From NCBI GenBank assembly GCA_021804595.1, contig JAJZHH010000016.1, forward strand, positions 1 through 33,809: 33,809 bases of DNA, given 5' to 3'. The notes below the pieces were generated by a model that did no database searches, had not been told where the DNA came from, and saw nothing but the letters and a program-made list of their open reading frames with translations. Origin of the DNA: Pseudomonadota bacterium. Its GTDB lineage: Bacteria > Pseudomonadota > Gammaproteobacteria > Burkholderiales > Burkholderiaceae_C. A program made the translations under genes and the position numbers. Positions 7,266 through 15,904 of the stretch are shown here, piece after piece; the first letter of the stretch is position 1, and each line of letters opens with the position of its first letter.

Positions 7266-7733
7266 ATGAACCAATCTCGTCGTCAGGTCATGCAGCTCGG
7301 CGCGGCCACCGTCGGCCTGGTCGCCGCCGGCGGCCTGCTTCCCGCCACCGCTCAGGCCGCCGATGCGCCGGGCTGGGATCCGAAGCTGTTCGGCGCCAAG
7401 TCGCTCGAGGAGATCGCGCAGATTCTCGGCGTCAGCGCCACCGAGAGCGGCGACGTCTCGATCGTCGGGCCCGACATCGCCGAGAACGGCGCCGTCGTTC
7501 CGGTCGGCGTGAAGTCGACCGCCGCCGGCGCCACCGCGATCGGCATCGTGGTCAAGAACAACCCGACCGCGCTGGTCGCGCTGTTCCACCTGAAGGACGG
7601 CGCGGTGCCCAATCTGGCCACGCGCATCAAGATGGCGAAGACCTCGGACGTCTACGCTGTCGCGCTGGCCGGCGGCAAGCTGCTGTACGCGAAGAAGGAA
7701 ATCAAGGTCACCCTCGGCGGCTGCGGCGGCTGA
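7266..7733 (+). CDS. soxY: Thiosulfate-oxidation carrier protein SoxY
   Basis: A 155-residue protein with a twin-arginine-type signal (SRRQVMQLG, cleavage near residue 32) and the hallmark C-terminus GGCGG, whose single cysteine carries the sulfur intermediate through the whole SOX cycle as thiosulfonate, persulfide and S-sulfonate adducts. It works as a heterodimer with SoxZ in the periplasm; SoxZ is co-exported. The ribosome site AGGAG lies about eight bases before the ATG and just behind the terminator-like hairpin. The length and the LGGCGG end match the family exactly. The gene is followed by soxZ after 50 bp. Confidence 0.97.
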   Translation: MNQSRRQVMQLGAATVGLVAAGGLLPATAQAADAPGWDPKLFGAKSLEEIAQILGVSATESGDVSIVGPDIAENGAVVPVGVKSTAAGATAIGIVVKNNPTALVALFHLKDGAVPNLATRIKMAKTSDVYAVALAGGKLLYAKKEIKVTLGGCGG

Positions 7734-7748
7734 TACAGGTGCCTGTAT
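7733..7748. promoter_or_regulatory. 16-bp palindrome overlapping the soxY stop codon
   Basis: ATACAGG-TG-CCTGTAT is a perfect inverted repeat with 7-bp arms; its first base is the last base of the soxY stop codon. It could be a DNA operator or a small RNA hairpin between soxY and soxZ. No T-tract follows at once. Confidence 0.45.
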
Positions 7749-7783
7749 ATCCGTTTTCCTCGAAATACTATCTGGAGTAAAAA

Positions 7784-8098
7784 ATGCCGAACCCGATGCG
7801 CATGCGCGCCAACGTCGAAGGCGACACCGTGGTCGTTCGCGTGCTGATGACCCACCCGGAAGAGACCGGCCTGCTCAAGGACAAGGCGACGGGTCAGCTG
7901 ATTCCCGCTCACTTCATCCAGTCGGTGATCTGCAAGCTCAACGACAAGGAAGTGATCAACGCCGACTGGGGTACCGCGATCTCGAAGAACCCCTTCCTCG
8001 AGTTCCGCGTCAAGGGCGGCAAGAGCGGCGACACGGTGTCGATCACCTGGCTCGACAACAAGGGCGAAAGCCAGACCGGAACCACCACGGTCGGCTGA
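7784..8098 (+). CDS. soxZ: Thiosulfate-oxidation carrier partner SoxZ
   Basis: A 104-residue immunoglobulin-like protein that pairs with SoxY and presents its C-terminal cysteine to SoxAX, SoxB and SoxCD. It has no signal peptide, as expected, because SoxYZ is exported as a complex using the SoxY Tat signal. The opening MPNPMRMRAN and the segments MTHPEETGL, PAHFIQSV and WLDNKGE are typical. It contains a single cysteine (CKLNDKE). Ribosome site GGAG (7774-7777) is six bases before the ATG. Confidence 0.96.
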   Translation: MPNPMRMRANVEGDTVVVRVLMTHPEETGLLKDKATGQLIPAHFIQSVICKLNDKEVINADWGTAISKNPFLEFRVKGGKSGDTVSITWLDNKGESQTGTTTVG

Positions 8099-8104
8099 GG
8101 GCAC

Positions 8105-8135
8105 GGTCGCGGCGGGGCGCGTCCCCCCCGCGACC
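8105..8135 (+). other. Long hairpin in the soxZ-soxA spacer
   Basis: GGTCGCGG (8105-8112) pairs with CCGCGACC (8128-8135), and the inner GGGG (8114-8117) can pair with the C-run at 8123-8127 around a one-base bulge. No T-run follows, so termination is unlikely. An mRNA-stabilising or processing element within the sox transcript is more plausible. Confidence 0.5.
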
Positions 8136-8170
8136 CGAAGACGGGGGTTCGCACGGTTCGAGAGGAGACC

Positions 8171-8998
8171 ATGAACGTTCAACGCAAGATCAAGGCGGCG
8201 CTCGCCGCAGCCGGTGTGCCGGCCTTGCTGCTGATGGGCGCCGCGTCGGCGCACGCGCAGAGCAGCGATCCGGGCAGCGCCTACATCCAGATGATGAACG
8301 AGATGGGCGGCAACCCCGCCGATTTCAACATCGACGACGGGCGCGCGCTGTGGCAGAAGAAGGCGGGCCCGAAGAACGCCTCGCTCGAACAATGCGACCT
8401 CGGCCTCGGCCCCGGCGTGGTCAAGGGCGCCTACGCCCAGCTGCCGCGCTATTTCGCCGACACCGGTCGCGTGCAGGACGCCGAGTCGCGCATCGTGACC
8501 TGCATGGAACAGCTGCAGGGCATCCCGGCCAAGCAGGCCGAGAAGGGTGCGCTGGCCGACCACAACGGCAACCCGTCGGCACTCGAGGACATGGTGCTGT
8601 ACGTGGCCAAGGAATCCGACGGCATGCCGATCGCGATCCCGCAGTCGACGCCGCAGGAGAAGGCAGCGTACGAAAACGGCAAGAAGCTGTTCTTCTACCG
8701 CGCCGGACCGTTCAGCTTCTCGTGCGCGGCGTGCCACGCCGAGTCGGGCAAGCGCATCCGCGTGTCGCTGCTGCCGAACCTGACCAACGCCGAAGCGGCG
8801 CAGTCGTACGCTACATGGCCGGCGTACCCGAACTCGCAGGGCGTGGCGCGCACGCTGGAATGGCGCATGAAGGCCTGCGCGCGCCAGCAGCGCTGGCCGG
8901 TGCCGAAATTCACCTCCGACGCGGTGATCGACCTGATCGAATACATGGGCGTGAATTCGAACGGGGCGAAATTGACGACGCCGACGTTCAAGCGTTAA
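8171..8998 (+). CDS. soxA: SoxA, catalytic cytochrome subunit of SoxAX (single-haem form)
   Basis: A 275-residue periplasmic L-cysteine S-thiosulfotransferase subunit that joins thiosulfate to the SoxY cysteine. Signal peptide 1-30 ends AHAQ. There is one haem motif, CAACH at 185-189, and the active-site cysteine Cys236 in MKACARQQRW, whose persulfide is the second haem ligand. The N-terminal domain lacks CXXCH: only Cys75 (LEQCDLG) and Cys111 (IVTCMEQ) remain. This matches the single-haem SoxA class, where these form a disulfide in place of the first haem. The gene has a strong ribosome site (GAGGAG) and is followed by soxX after 13 bp. Confidence 0.95.
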   Translation: MNVQRKIKAALAAAGVPALLLMGAASAHAQSSDPGSAYIQMMNEMGGNPADFNIDDGRALWQKKAGPKNASLEQCDLGLGPGVVKGAYAQLPRYFADTGRVQDAESRIVTCMEQLQGIPAKQAEKGALADHNGNPSALEDMVLYVAKESDGMPIAIPQSTPQEKAAYENGKKLFFYRAGPFSFSCAACHAESGKRIRVSLLPNLTNAEAAQSYATWPAYPNSQGVARTLEWRMKACARQQRWPVPKFTSDAVIDLIEYMGVNSNGAKLTTPTFKR

Positions 8999-9011
8999 GC
9001 GAGGAGACGAC

Positions 9012-9656
9012 ATGAACAAAATCGCACTGACCCTGACCGCGCTGGGCACGGCCGCGCTGCTCGGCGGCTGCGCCGGCATGCAGTCGGGCGGCACCGACAA
9101 CCCGTTCGCCGACGCGTCGTTCCAGAAGATCCTGAAGAACGATTTCTCGAGCAAGGGCCAGGCCACGGTCGACCGCCTCAAGCAGGTCGGCGCCGCCCAG
9201 TACGAATGCTCGAAGTACGACTACCTGGGCAAGCCGATGCCCGAGGACGTCGCCAAGCGCATCGAGTCGCAGTCGCTGGCCGCGGTCGTGCCGCCGGCCG
9301 ACGGCAAGTACCTCGGCGACTGGAAGGCCGGACTGGAAGTGGCCAGCAACGGCAAGGGCATGCAGTGGAACGACAAGCCGGGGTCGCCCAACGGCGGCAA
9401 CTGCGAGGCCTGCCACAAGGTCGTGCCGAACGATCCGTCGCAAGGCGACATCGGCCCGCCGCTGGTCGGCTACGGGCGGCTGCGCGGCGCCAGCGAGGCG
9501 ATGCTGAAGTACACGTGGGCGCGCATCTACGACTCGGCGTCGTTCAACGCCTGCTCGTACATGCCGCCGTTCGGCGCCCACCACATCCTGACCGAGCAGC
9601 AGATGAAGGACGTGATGGCGCTGCTGTTCGACCCGAACTCGCCGGTCAACAAGTAA
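9012..9656 (+). CDS. soxX: SoxX, cytochrome subunit of SoxAX (predicted lipoprotein)
   Basis: A 214-residue monohaem cytochrome partner of SoxA that accepts the electrons released when thiosulfate is attached to SoxY. The haem motif CEACH is at 131-135, with GDIGPPLVGYG following and methionines in the C-terminal part as possible axial ligands. The N-terminus is a short signal ending in the lipobox LLGGC, so Cys20 would be lipidated and SoxX anchored to a membrane, unlike soluble SoxX of Paracoccus. An N-terminal extension of about 100 residues before the haem makes it longer than minimal SoxX. Ribosome site GAGGAG. Confidence 0.93.
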   Translation: MNKIALTLTALGTAALLGGCAGMQSGGTDNPFADASFQKILKNDFSSKGQATVDRLKQVGAAQYECSKYDYLGKPMPEDVAKRIESQSLAAVVPPADGKYLGDWKAGLEVASNGKGMQWNDKPGSPNGGNCEACHKVVPNDPSQGDIGPPLVGYGRLRGASEAMLKYTWARIYDSASFNACSYMPPFGAHHILTEQQMKDVMALLFDPNSPVNK

Positions 9657-9694
9657 GCGCGGCGGCGCCGCCGGCGAGGGCGGCGCAGCGCGGT

Positions 9695-9725
9695 GCCCGC
9701 CCGTTCCGACTGGCGGGCTTTTTTT
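9695..9725 (+). terminator. Intrinsic terminator/attenuator between soxX and soxB
   Basis: GCCCGCC (9695-9701) and GGCGGGC (9712-9718) form a 7-bp stem with a ten-base loop, followed by seven T (9719-9725). The T-run stops 17 bases before the soxB ATG, the same spacing as at soxY. Termination should be partial if soxB depends on upstream promoters. Confidence 0.75.
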
Positions 9726-9742
9726 CCCGATCGAGGCCCCCC

Positions 9743-11476
9743 ATGAGCATTTCCCGTCGTGAATTCCTCGGCGTGCTGGCCGCCGCCGGCATCAACGGCT
9801 TTCCGTTGATGCGCGAAGCCGGCGCCGCCGAAGTCGATCGCCTGTACAGCCCGCCGGTGACCGGCAACGTGCACATCATGCACATGACCGACAGTCATGC
9901 GCACCTGCAGCCGCTGTACTTCCGCGAGCCCAACGTCAACATCGGGCTGGGGTCGATGCGCGGCCATCTGCCGCACCTGGTCGGTGCCGACTATCTGAAG
10001 CGTGTCGGTTTCAAGCCCGACAGCCGCGAGGCCTACGCCTTCACCTACCTCGACTTCGAGCGCGCCGCGAAGCAGTACGGCCGAATGGGCGGCTACGCGC
10101 ACCTGGCCACGCTGGTCAAGCGTCTGCGCGCGTCGCGCCCGGGCGCGCTGCTGCTCGACGGCGGCGACACCTGGCAGGGCACCGCGCAGGCGCTGTGGAC
10201 GCGCGGCCAGGACATGGTCGACGCGCAGCTGCTGCTCGGCGTCGACGTGATGACCGCGCACTGGGAGTTCACCTACGGCCAGGACCGGGTCAAGGAAATC
10301 GTCGGCAAGGACTTCAAGGGCCGCATCGACTTCGTCGCGCAGAACGTCAAGACCGCCGACTTCGGCGACCCGGTGTTCCCGAATTACGTGATGCGCCAGG
10401 CCGGCGGCGTGCAGGTCGCGGTGATCGGCCAGGCGTTCCCGTACACGCCGATCGCCAACCCCGGCTACATGATGCCCGACTGGACCTTCGGCATCGACAC
10501 CGACCACATGCAGACCGTGGTCGACGAGGTGCGCAAGAAGGGCGCGCAGCTGGTCGTCGTGATTTCGCACAACGGCATGGACGTCGACCGCAAGATGGCC
10601 ACGCAGGTTCAAGGCATCGACTGCATCTTCGGCGGCCACACCCACGACGGCGACGCGGTCGCGGTCGAAGTGCGGCGGCCGTCGGGCGGCATGACGCTGG
10701 TGACCAACGCCGGCTCGCACGGCAAGTTCCTCGGCGTGATGGACTTCGACGTTCGCGGCGGCAGAATGGTCGGCTACCAGTACCGGCTGCTGCCGGTGTT
10801 CTCCAACCTGCTGCCGGCCGACGCCGAGATGCAGGCGCTGATCGACCGCCATCGCGCGCCGTACGCTGCCAAGCTCGACGAGGTGCTCGCGCACACCGAG
10901 GGCACCTTGTACCGCCGCGGCAATTTCAACGGCACCTGGGATCAGCTCATCGTCGACGCGATGCTCGAGGTACGCGGCGGCGACCTGGCGTTCTCGCCCG
11001 GCTTCCGCTGGGGCGGCAGCCTGCTGGAAGGCGAGCCGATCACGCGCGAGGCGCTGATGAATCAGGTCGCGATCACCTACCCTTACTGCACGTTGACCGA
11101 AATGAGCGGCGCCACCGTCAAGTCGGTGATGGAAGACGTCTGCGACAACCTGTTCAACCCGGATCCCTACTACCAGCAGGGCGGTGACATGGTGCGGGTC
11201 GGCGCGCTGACCTACGCCTGCGCGCCGAACGAGAAGATCGGCAACCGCATCCAGGACATGCGCCTGCACGGCGCGCCGATCGATCCGAAGAAGACCTACA
11301 AGGTCGCCGGCTGGGCGCCGGTCGGCCAGGCCGCCGCGGTGGCGTCGAACCCGCCGATCTGGGAGGTCGTCGAGGCCTACCTGAAGCACCACGGCACGAT
11401 CAAGCCGCTCAAGCCCAACTCGCCGCGGCTGATCGGCGTCGGCAGCAATCCGGGGCTGGCCGCCTATCCCGCCTGA
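9743..11476 (+). CDS. soxB: S-sulfosulfanyl-L-cysteine sulfohydrolase SoxB
   Basis: A 577-residue periplasmic dimanganese hydrolase of the 5'-nucleotidase/metallophosphatase superfamily. It releases sulfate from the SoxY-bound thiosulfonate. The Tat signal is SISRREFLGVLAAAG (2-16). Metal-binding motifs in order are HMTDSHAHL (about residues 47-55), LDGGDTWQG, VVISHNGMDVD and GGHTHDG. The C-terminal substrate domain follows from about residue 370. The ATG has a modest GAGG (9733-9736) ribosome site. Upstream in-frame sequence belongs to soxX on another frame and to the terminator, so earlier starts are excluded. It ends the sox cluster; no soxVW, soxEF or soxH is seen. Confidence 0.96.
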   Translation: MSISRREFLGVLAAAGINGFPLMREAGAAEVDRLYSPPVTGNVHIMHMTDSHAHLQPLYFREPNVNIGLGSMRGHLPHLVGADYLKRVGFKPDSREAYAFTYLDFERAAKQYGRMGGYAHLATLVKRLRASRPGALLLDGGDTWQGTAQALWTRGQDMVDAQLLLGVDVMTAHWEFTYGQDRVKEIVGKDFKGRIDFVAQNVKTADFGDPVFPNYVMRQAGGVQVAVIGQAFPYTPIANPGYMMPDWTFGIDTDHMQTVVDEVRKKGAQLVVVISHNGMDVDRKMATQVQGIDCIFGGHTHDGDAVAVEVRRPSGGMTLVTNAGSHGKFLGVMDFDVRGGRMVGYQYRLLPVFSNLLPADAEMQALIDRHRAPYAAKLDEVLAHTEGTLYRRGNFNGTWDQLIVDAMLEVRGGDLAFSPGFRWGGSLLEGEPITREALMNQVAITYPYCTLTEMSGATVKSVMEDVCDNLFNPDPYYQQGGDMVRVGALTYACAPNEKIGNRIQDMRLHGAPIDPKKTYKVAGWAPVGQAAAVASNPPIWEVVEAYLKHHGTIKPLKPNSPRLIGVGSNPGLAAYPA

Positions 11477-11501
11477 GGCGAGCGCCGACGCTGACGAACG
11501 A

Positions 11502-11529
11502 AGGGCCGGGAGCGATCCCGGCCCTTTTT
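11502..11529 (+). terminator. Rho-independent terminator of the sox cluster
   Basis: AGGGCCGGG (11502-11510), loop AGCGAT, CCCGGCCCT (11517-11525), with five T (11525-11529). A perfect 9-bp stem about 25 bases after the soxB stop. Confidence 0.9.
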
Positions 11530-11567
11530 CCTGCGCGTCGCCGATACGAGCGGTTGCACAGGCGATT

Positions 11568-11596
11568 TTGCGTGTTGTCAAGCCAGCTGTTAAAGT
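11568..11596 (+). promoter_or_regulatory. Candidate promoter of the odhA operon
   Basis: TTGCGT (11568-11573), 17 bp, and an extended -10 element TGT-TAAAGT (11588-11596). Both boxes are imperfect, but the spacing is ideal and the position suits a leader of about 110 bases before the odhA start. Confidence 0.35.
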
Positions 11597-11598
11597 GC

Positions 11599-11711
11599 CG
11601 GGCAGGTCTTGCGTCATCGGACCGCTGTGGGACGTAGCGGGGTGCCCGCGCCGGCCCATGGTGCTTCACCCACTTCCGGCCGGGATACCCGGTGCAACAG
11701 TGAGCTCAGCC
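11599..11711 (+). ncRNA. Structured 5' leader of odhA (candidate sucA RNA motif)
   Basis: The leader can fold into three elements. First, an outer stem CGGGCA (11599-11604) with TGCCCG (11643-11648) encloses CCGCT/AGCGG (11622-11626, 11636-11640). Second, GCCGG (11650-11654) with CCGGC (11676-11680) encloses GGTG-CTT-CACC (11660-11670). Third, CCGGG-ATA-CCCGG (11680-11692) competes with the second through base 11680 and sits 19 bases before the start codon. A conserved cis-regulatory RNA called the sucA motif has been described upstream of sucA in Burkholderiales. Position and foldability agree, but I could not score the consensus. Confidence 0.5.
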
Positions 11712-14567
11712 ATGACCCTACAGCAGCAAACGGCCGCCTCCTACCTGTTTGGCGGCAACGCTCCTTACGTCGAGGAGCTGTACGAAACCTACCTGTCCAA
11801 TCCCGGTGCCGTTCCCGAGCACTGGCGGGACTATTTCGACGCGCTGCAGCACGTGCCCGCGGTCGATGGCAGCAATACCCGCGACGTGGCCCATGCGCCG
11901 GTCGTGTCGGCGTTCGCGCAGCGCGCCAAGACGCCGGTGCCGCGCACCATCAACATCGCCGCCGACGTCGAGCTGGCGCGCAAGCGCGTCGCCGCGCAGC
12001 AGCTGATCGCCGCCTACCGCAACGTCGGCGTGCGCTGGGCCGACATCGATCCGCTCAAGCGCACCGAGCGCCCCGAGATTCCCGACCTGGAGCCGTCGTT
12101 CTACGGCTTCACCGACGCCGACCTGGAAACGGTGTTCAACACCAGCAACACCTATTTCGGCAAGGAGAGCATGAGCCTGCGCGAGCTCGTCAACAACTTG
12201 CGCGACACCTACTGCGGCACCATCGGCGCCGAGTACATGTATCTGAGCGACCAGGGCCAGAAGCGCTGGTGGCAGCAGCGCCTCGAGAGCATCCGTGCGC
12301 GCGCCAGCTTCAGCCCCGAGAAGAAGCGTGACCTGCTCGACAAGCTGACCGCGGCCGAAGGCCTCGAGCGCTACCTGGCGACGCGCTACGTCGGCCAGAA
12401 GCGCTTCTCGCTCGAAGGCGGCGAGAGCTTCATCGTCGGCATGGACGAAATCATCCAGCGCGCCGGCGACGCCGGCGTGCAGGAAGTCATCATCGGCATG
12501 GCCCACCGCGGCCGCCTGAACGTGCTCGTCAACACGCTGGGCAAGCGGCCCAAGGACCTGTTCGCCGAGTTCGAGGGCCATCATCCGGACGACCTGCCGT
12601 CGGGCGACGTCAAGTACCACCAGGGCTTCTCCAGCGACGTGTCGACGCCGGCAGGTCCCGTGCACCTGTCGCTGGCGTTCAACCCGTCGCACCTGGAAAT
12701 CGTCAACCCGGTGGTCGAGGGCTCGGTGCGCGCGCGCCAGGAACGCCGCGGCGACCGCGACGGCGCGCAGGTGCTGCCGGTGCAAGTGCACGGCGACGCC
12801 TCGTTCGCCGGCCAGGGTGTGGTCATGGAAACGCTGGCGCTGGCGCAAACGCGCGGCTACAAGACCGGCGGTACCGTGCACATCGTGATCAACAACCAGA
12901 TCGGTTTCACGACGTCCGATCCGCGCGACGCGCGCTCGACGCTGTACTGCACCGACATCGTCAAGATGATCGAGGCGCCGGTGCTGCACGTCAACGGCGA
13001 CGACCCCGAAGCGGTCGCGCTGTGCTGCCAGCTCGCGGTCGAGTACCGTGCCGAGTTCAAGCACGACGTCGTCGTCGACATCGTCTGCTTCCGCAAGCTC
13101 GGCCACAACGAGCAGGACACGCCGGCGGTGACGCAGCCGCTGATGTACAAGAAGATCGCCGCCCACCCGGGCACGCGCAAGGTGTACGCCGAGCGCCTGG
13201 CCAGCCAGGGCGTGATCGGCGACGCCGACGCCGAAGCGATGGTCAAGGCCTACCGCGCCGCGATGGACGACGGCGAGCGCGCGGTCGAGCCGGTGCTGTC
13301 GAACTACAAGAGCAAGTTCGCGGTCGACTGGAGCCAGTTCCTCAACCGCAAGTGGACCGACAGCGCCGACACCGCGCTGCCGATGACCGAGCTCAAGCGG
13401 CTGGCCGAGCGCATCACGACGCTGCCCGAAGGCCTGAAGCTGCATCCGCTGGTCGAGAAGGTCGTGTCCGACCGCGCCAAGATGGGTCGCGGCGAGCTGA
13501 CGCTGGACTGGGGCATGGGCGAGCACATGGCGTTCGCCTCGCTGGTCGCCAACGGCTACCCGGTGCGGCTGTCGGGCGAGGACTGCGGTCGCGGCACCTT
13601 CAGCCACCGCCACTCGGTGCTGCACGACCAGGCGCGCGAGCGCTGGGACGCCGGCACCTACATTCCGCTGCAGAACGTCGCCGAAGGCCAGGCGCCGTTC
13701 GTCGTCATCGACTCGATCCTGTCCGAAGAAGCGGTGCTGGGCTTCGAGTACGGCTACTCGACCGCCGATCCGAACACGCTGGTGATCTGGGAAGCGCAGT
13801 TCGGCGACTTCGCCAACGGCGCGCAGGTGCTGATCGACCAGTTCATCTCGGCCGGCGAGGTCAAGTGGGGTCGCGCCTCGGGGCTGACGCTGTTCCTGCC
13901 GCACGGCTACGAAGGCCAGGGCCCCGAGCACTCGTCGGCGCGCCTGGAGCGCTACCTGCAGCTGTGCGCCGAGACGAATATGCAGGTGTGCCAGCCGACC
14001 ACGCCGGCGCAGATGTTCCACCTGCTGCGCCGGCAGATGCTGCGCCAGTTCCGCAAGCCGCTGATCGTGATGACGCCGAAGTCGCTGCTGCGTCACCCGG
14101 AAGCGCGCTCGGAGCTGACCGAGCTGTCGCAGGGGCACTTCAACACCGTGCTCGGCGAGCGCGACGCGATCGACGCGGCCAAGGTCAAGCGCATGGTCGT
14201 GTGCAGCGGGCGGGTCTATTTCGACCTGCTCGCCGAGCGCCGCCAGCGCGAGCTCGGCGACGTCGCCATCGTGCGCCTGGAACAGCTCTACCCGTTCCCG
14301 CACAAGGCCTTCGCCGCCGAGGTCAAGCGCTATCCGCAGCTGCGCGACATCGTCTGGTGCCAGGACGAGCCGCAGAACCAGGGCGCCTGGTTCTTCGTCC
14401 AGCACCACATCCACGAGAACATGAGCGAGGGCCAGCGCCTCGGCTACGCCGGTCGTCCGGCGTCGGCGTCGACCGCCGTGGGCTATTACGCCAAGCACGC
14501 CGAGCAGCAGAAGGAAATGCTCGCCGCCGCTTTCGGCAAGCTCAAGGGTTTCATCCTCTCCAAGTAA
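11712..14567 (+). CDS. sucA: 2-oxoglutarate dehydrogenase E1 component
   Basis: A 951-residue thiamine-diphosphate enzyme (also called OdhA) that decarboxylates 2-oxoglutarate and passes the succinyl group to E2 in the TCA cycle. The N-terminal motif SYLFGGNAPYVEELYETYL is the E2-binding helix region typical of OGDH E1. Active-site and cofactor segments include MAHRGRLNVL, HGDASFAGQGV (His360 onward), NNQIGFTTSDP (394-404) and, in the C-terminal pyrimidine-binding half, GEDCGRGTFSHRH and HGYEGQGPEHSSARLER. The length is standard. The start MTLQQQ was chosen because upstream in-frame codons fall in the structured leader. First gene of a sucA-sucB-lpdA operon. Confidence 0.96.
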   Translation: MTLQQQTAASYLFGGNAPYVEELYETYLSNPGAVPEHWRDYFDALQHVPAVDGSNTRDVAHAPVVSAFAQRAKTPVPRTINIAADVELARKRVAAQQLIAAYRNVGVRWADIDPLKRTERPEIPDLEPSFYGFTDADLETVFNTSNTYFGKESMSLRELVNNLRDTYCGTIGAEYMYLSDQGQKRWWQQRLESIRARASFSPEKKRDLLDKLTAAEGLERYLATRYVGQKRFSLEGGESFIVGMDEIIQRAGDAGVQEVIIGMAHRGRLNVLVNTLGKRPKDLFAEFEGHHPDDLPSGDVKYHQGFSSDVSTPAGPVHLSLAFNPSHLEIVNPVVEGSVRARQERRGDRDGAQVLPVQVHGDASFAGQGVVMETLALAQTRGYKTGGTVHIVINNQIGFTTSDPRDARSTLYCTDIVKMIEAPVLHVNGDDPEAVALCCQLAVEYRAEFKHDVVVDIVCFRKLGHNEQDTPAVTQPLMYKKIAAHPGTRKVYAERLASQGVIGDADAEAMVKAYRAAMDDGERAVEPVLSNYKSKFAVDWSQFLNRKWTDSADTALPMTELKRLAERITTLPEGLKLHPLVEKVVSDRAKMGRGELTLDWGMGEHMAFASLVANGYPVRLSGEDCGRGTFSHRHSVLHDQARERWDAGTYIPLQNVAEGQAPFVVIDSILSEEAVLGFEYGYSTADPNTLVIWEAQFGDFANGAQVLIDQFISAGEVKWGRASGLTLFLPHGYEGQGPEHSSARLERYLQLCAETNMQVCQPTTPAQMFHLLRRQMLRQFRKPLIVMTPKSLLRHPEARSELTELSQGHFNTVLGERDAIDAAKVKRMVVCSGRVYFDLLAERRQRELGDVAIVRLEQLYPFPHKAFAAEVKRYPQLRDIVWCQDEPQNQGAWFFVQHHIHENMSEGQRLGYAGRPASASTAVGYYAKHAEQQKEMLAAAFGKLKGFILSK

Positions 14568-14598
14568 GCCGCCCGCCGCGCACGCCGCCGCGGGCGGC
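14568..14598 (+). other. Hairpin between sucA and sucB
   Basis: GCCGCCCGC (14568-14576) and GCGGGCGGC (14590-14598) form a perfect 9-bp stem directly after the sucA stop codon, without a T-tract. It may protect the upstream mRNA or adjust the E1:E2 ratio. Confidence 0.45.
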
Positions 14599-14645
14599 GG
14601 GCGCGGCACGCCCCCCGTTCACACCGACATACAAGAGATCCCACC

Positions 14646-15893
<1,248 letters not shown>

Positions 15894-15904
15894 GGAGCGA
15901 CGCG

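Noticed and set aside
7766-7771. TACTAT as a soxZ promoter -10 box
   Set aside because: No -35 box at a proper distance, and the transcript would begin at the ribosome site.
9206-9742. Long upstream extension of SoxB
   Set aside because: It runs through soxX in another frame and through the terminator hairpin; the Tat signal peptide begins at the ATG at 9743.
11718-14609. 963-residue reverse-strand open frame opposite sucA
   Set aside because: A mirror of the conserved sucA coding sequence with low-complexity composition; no domain visible.
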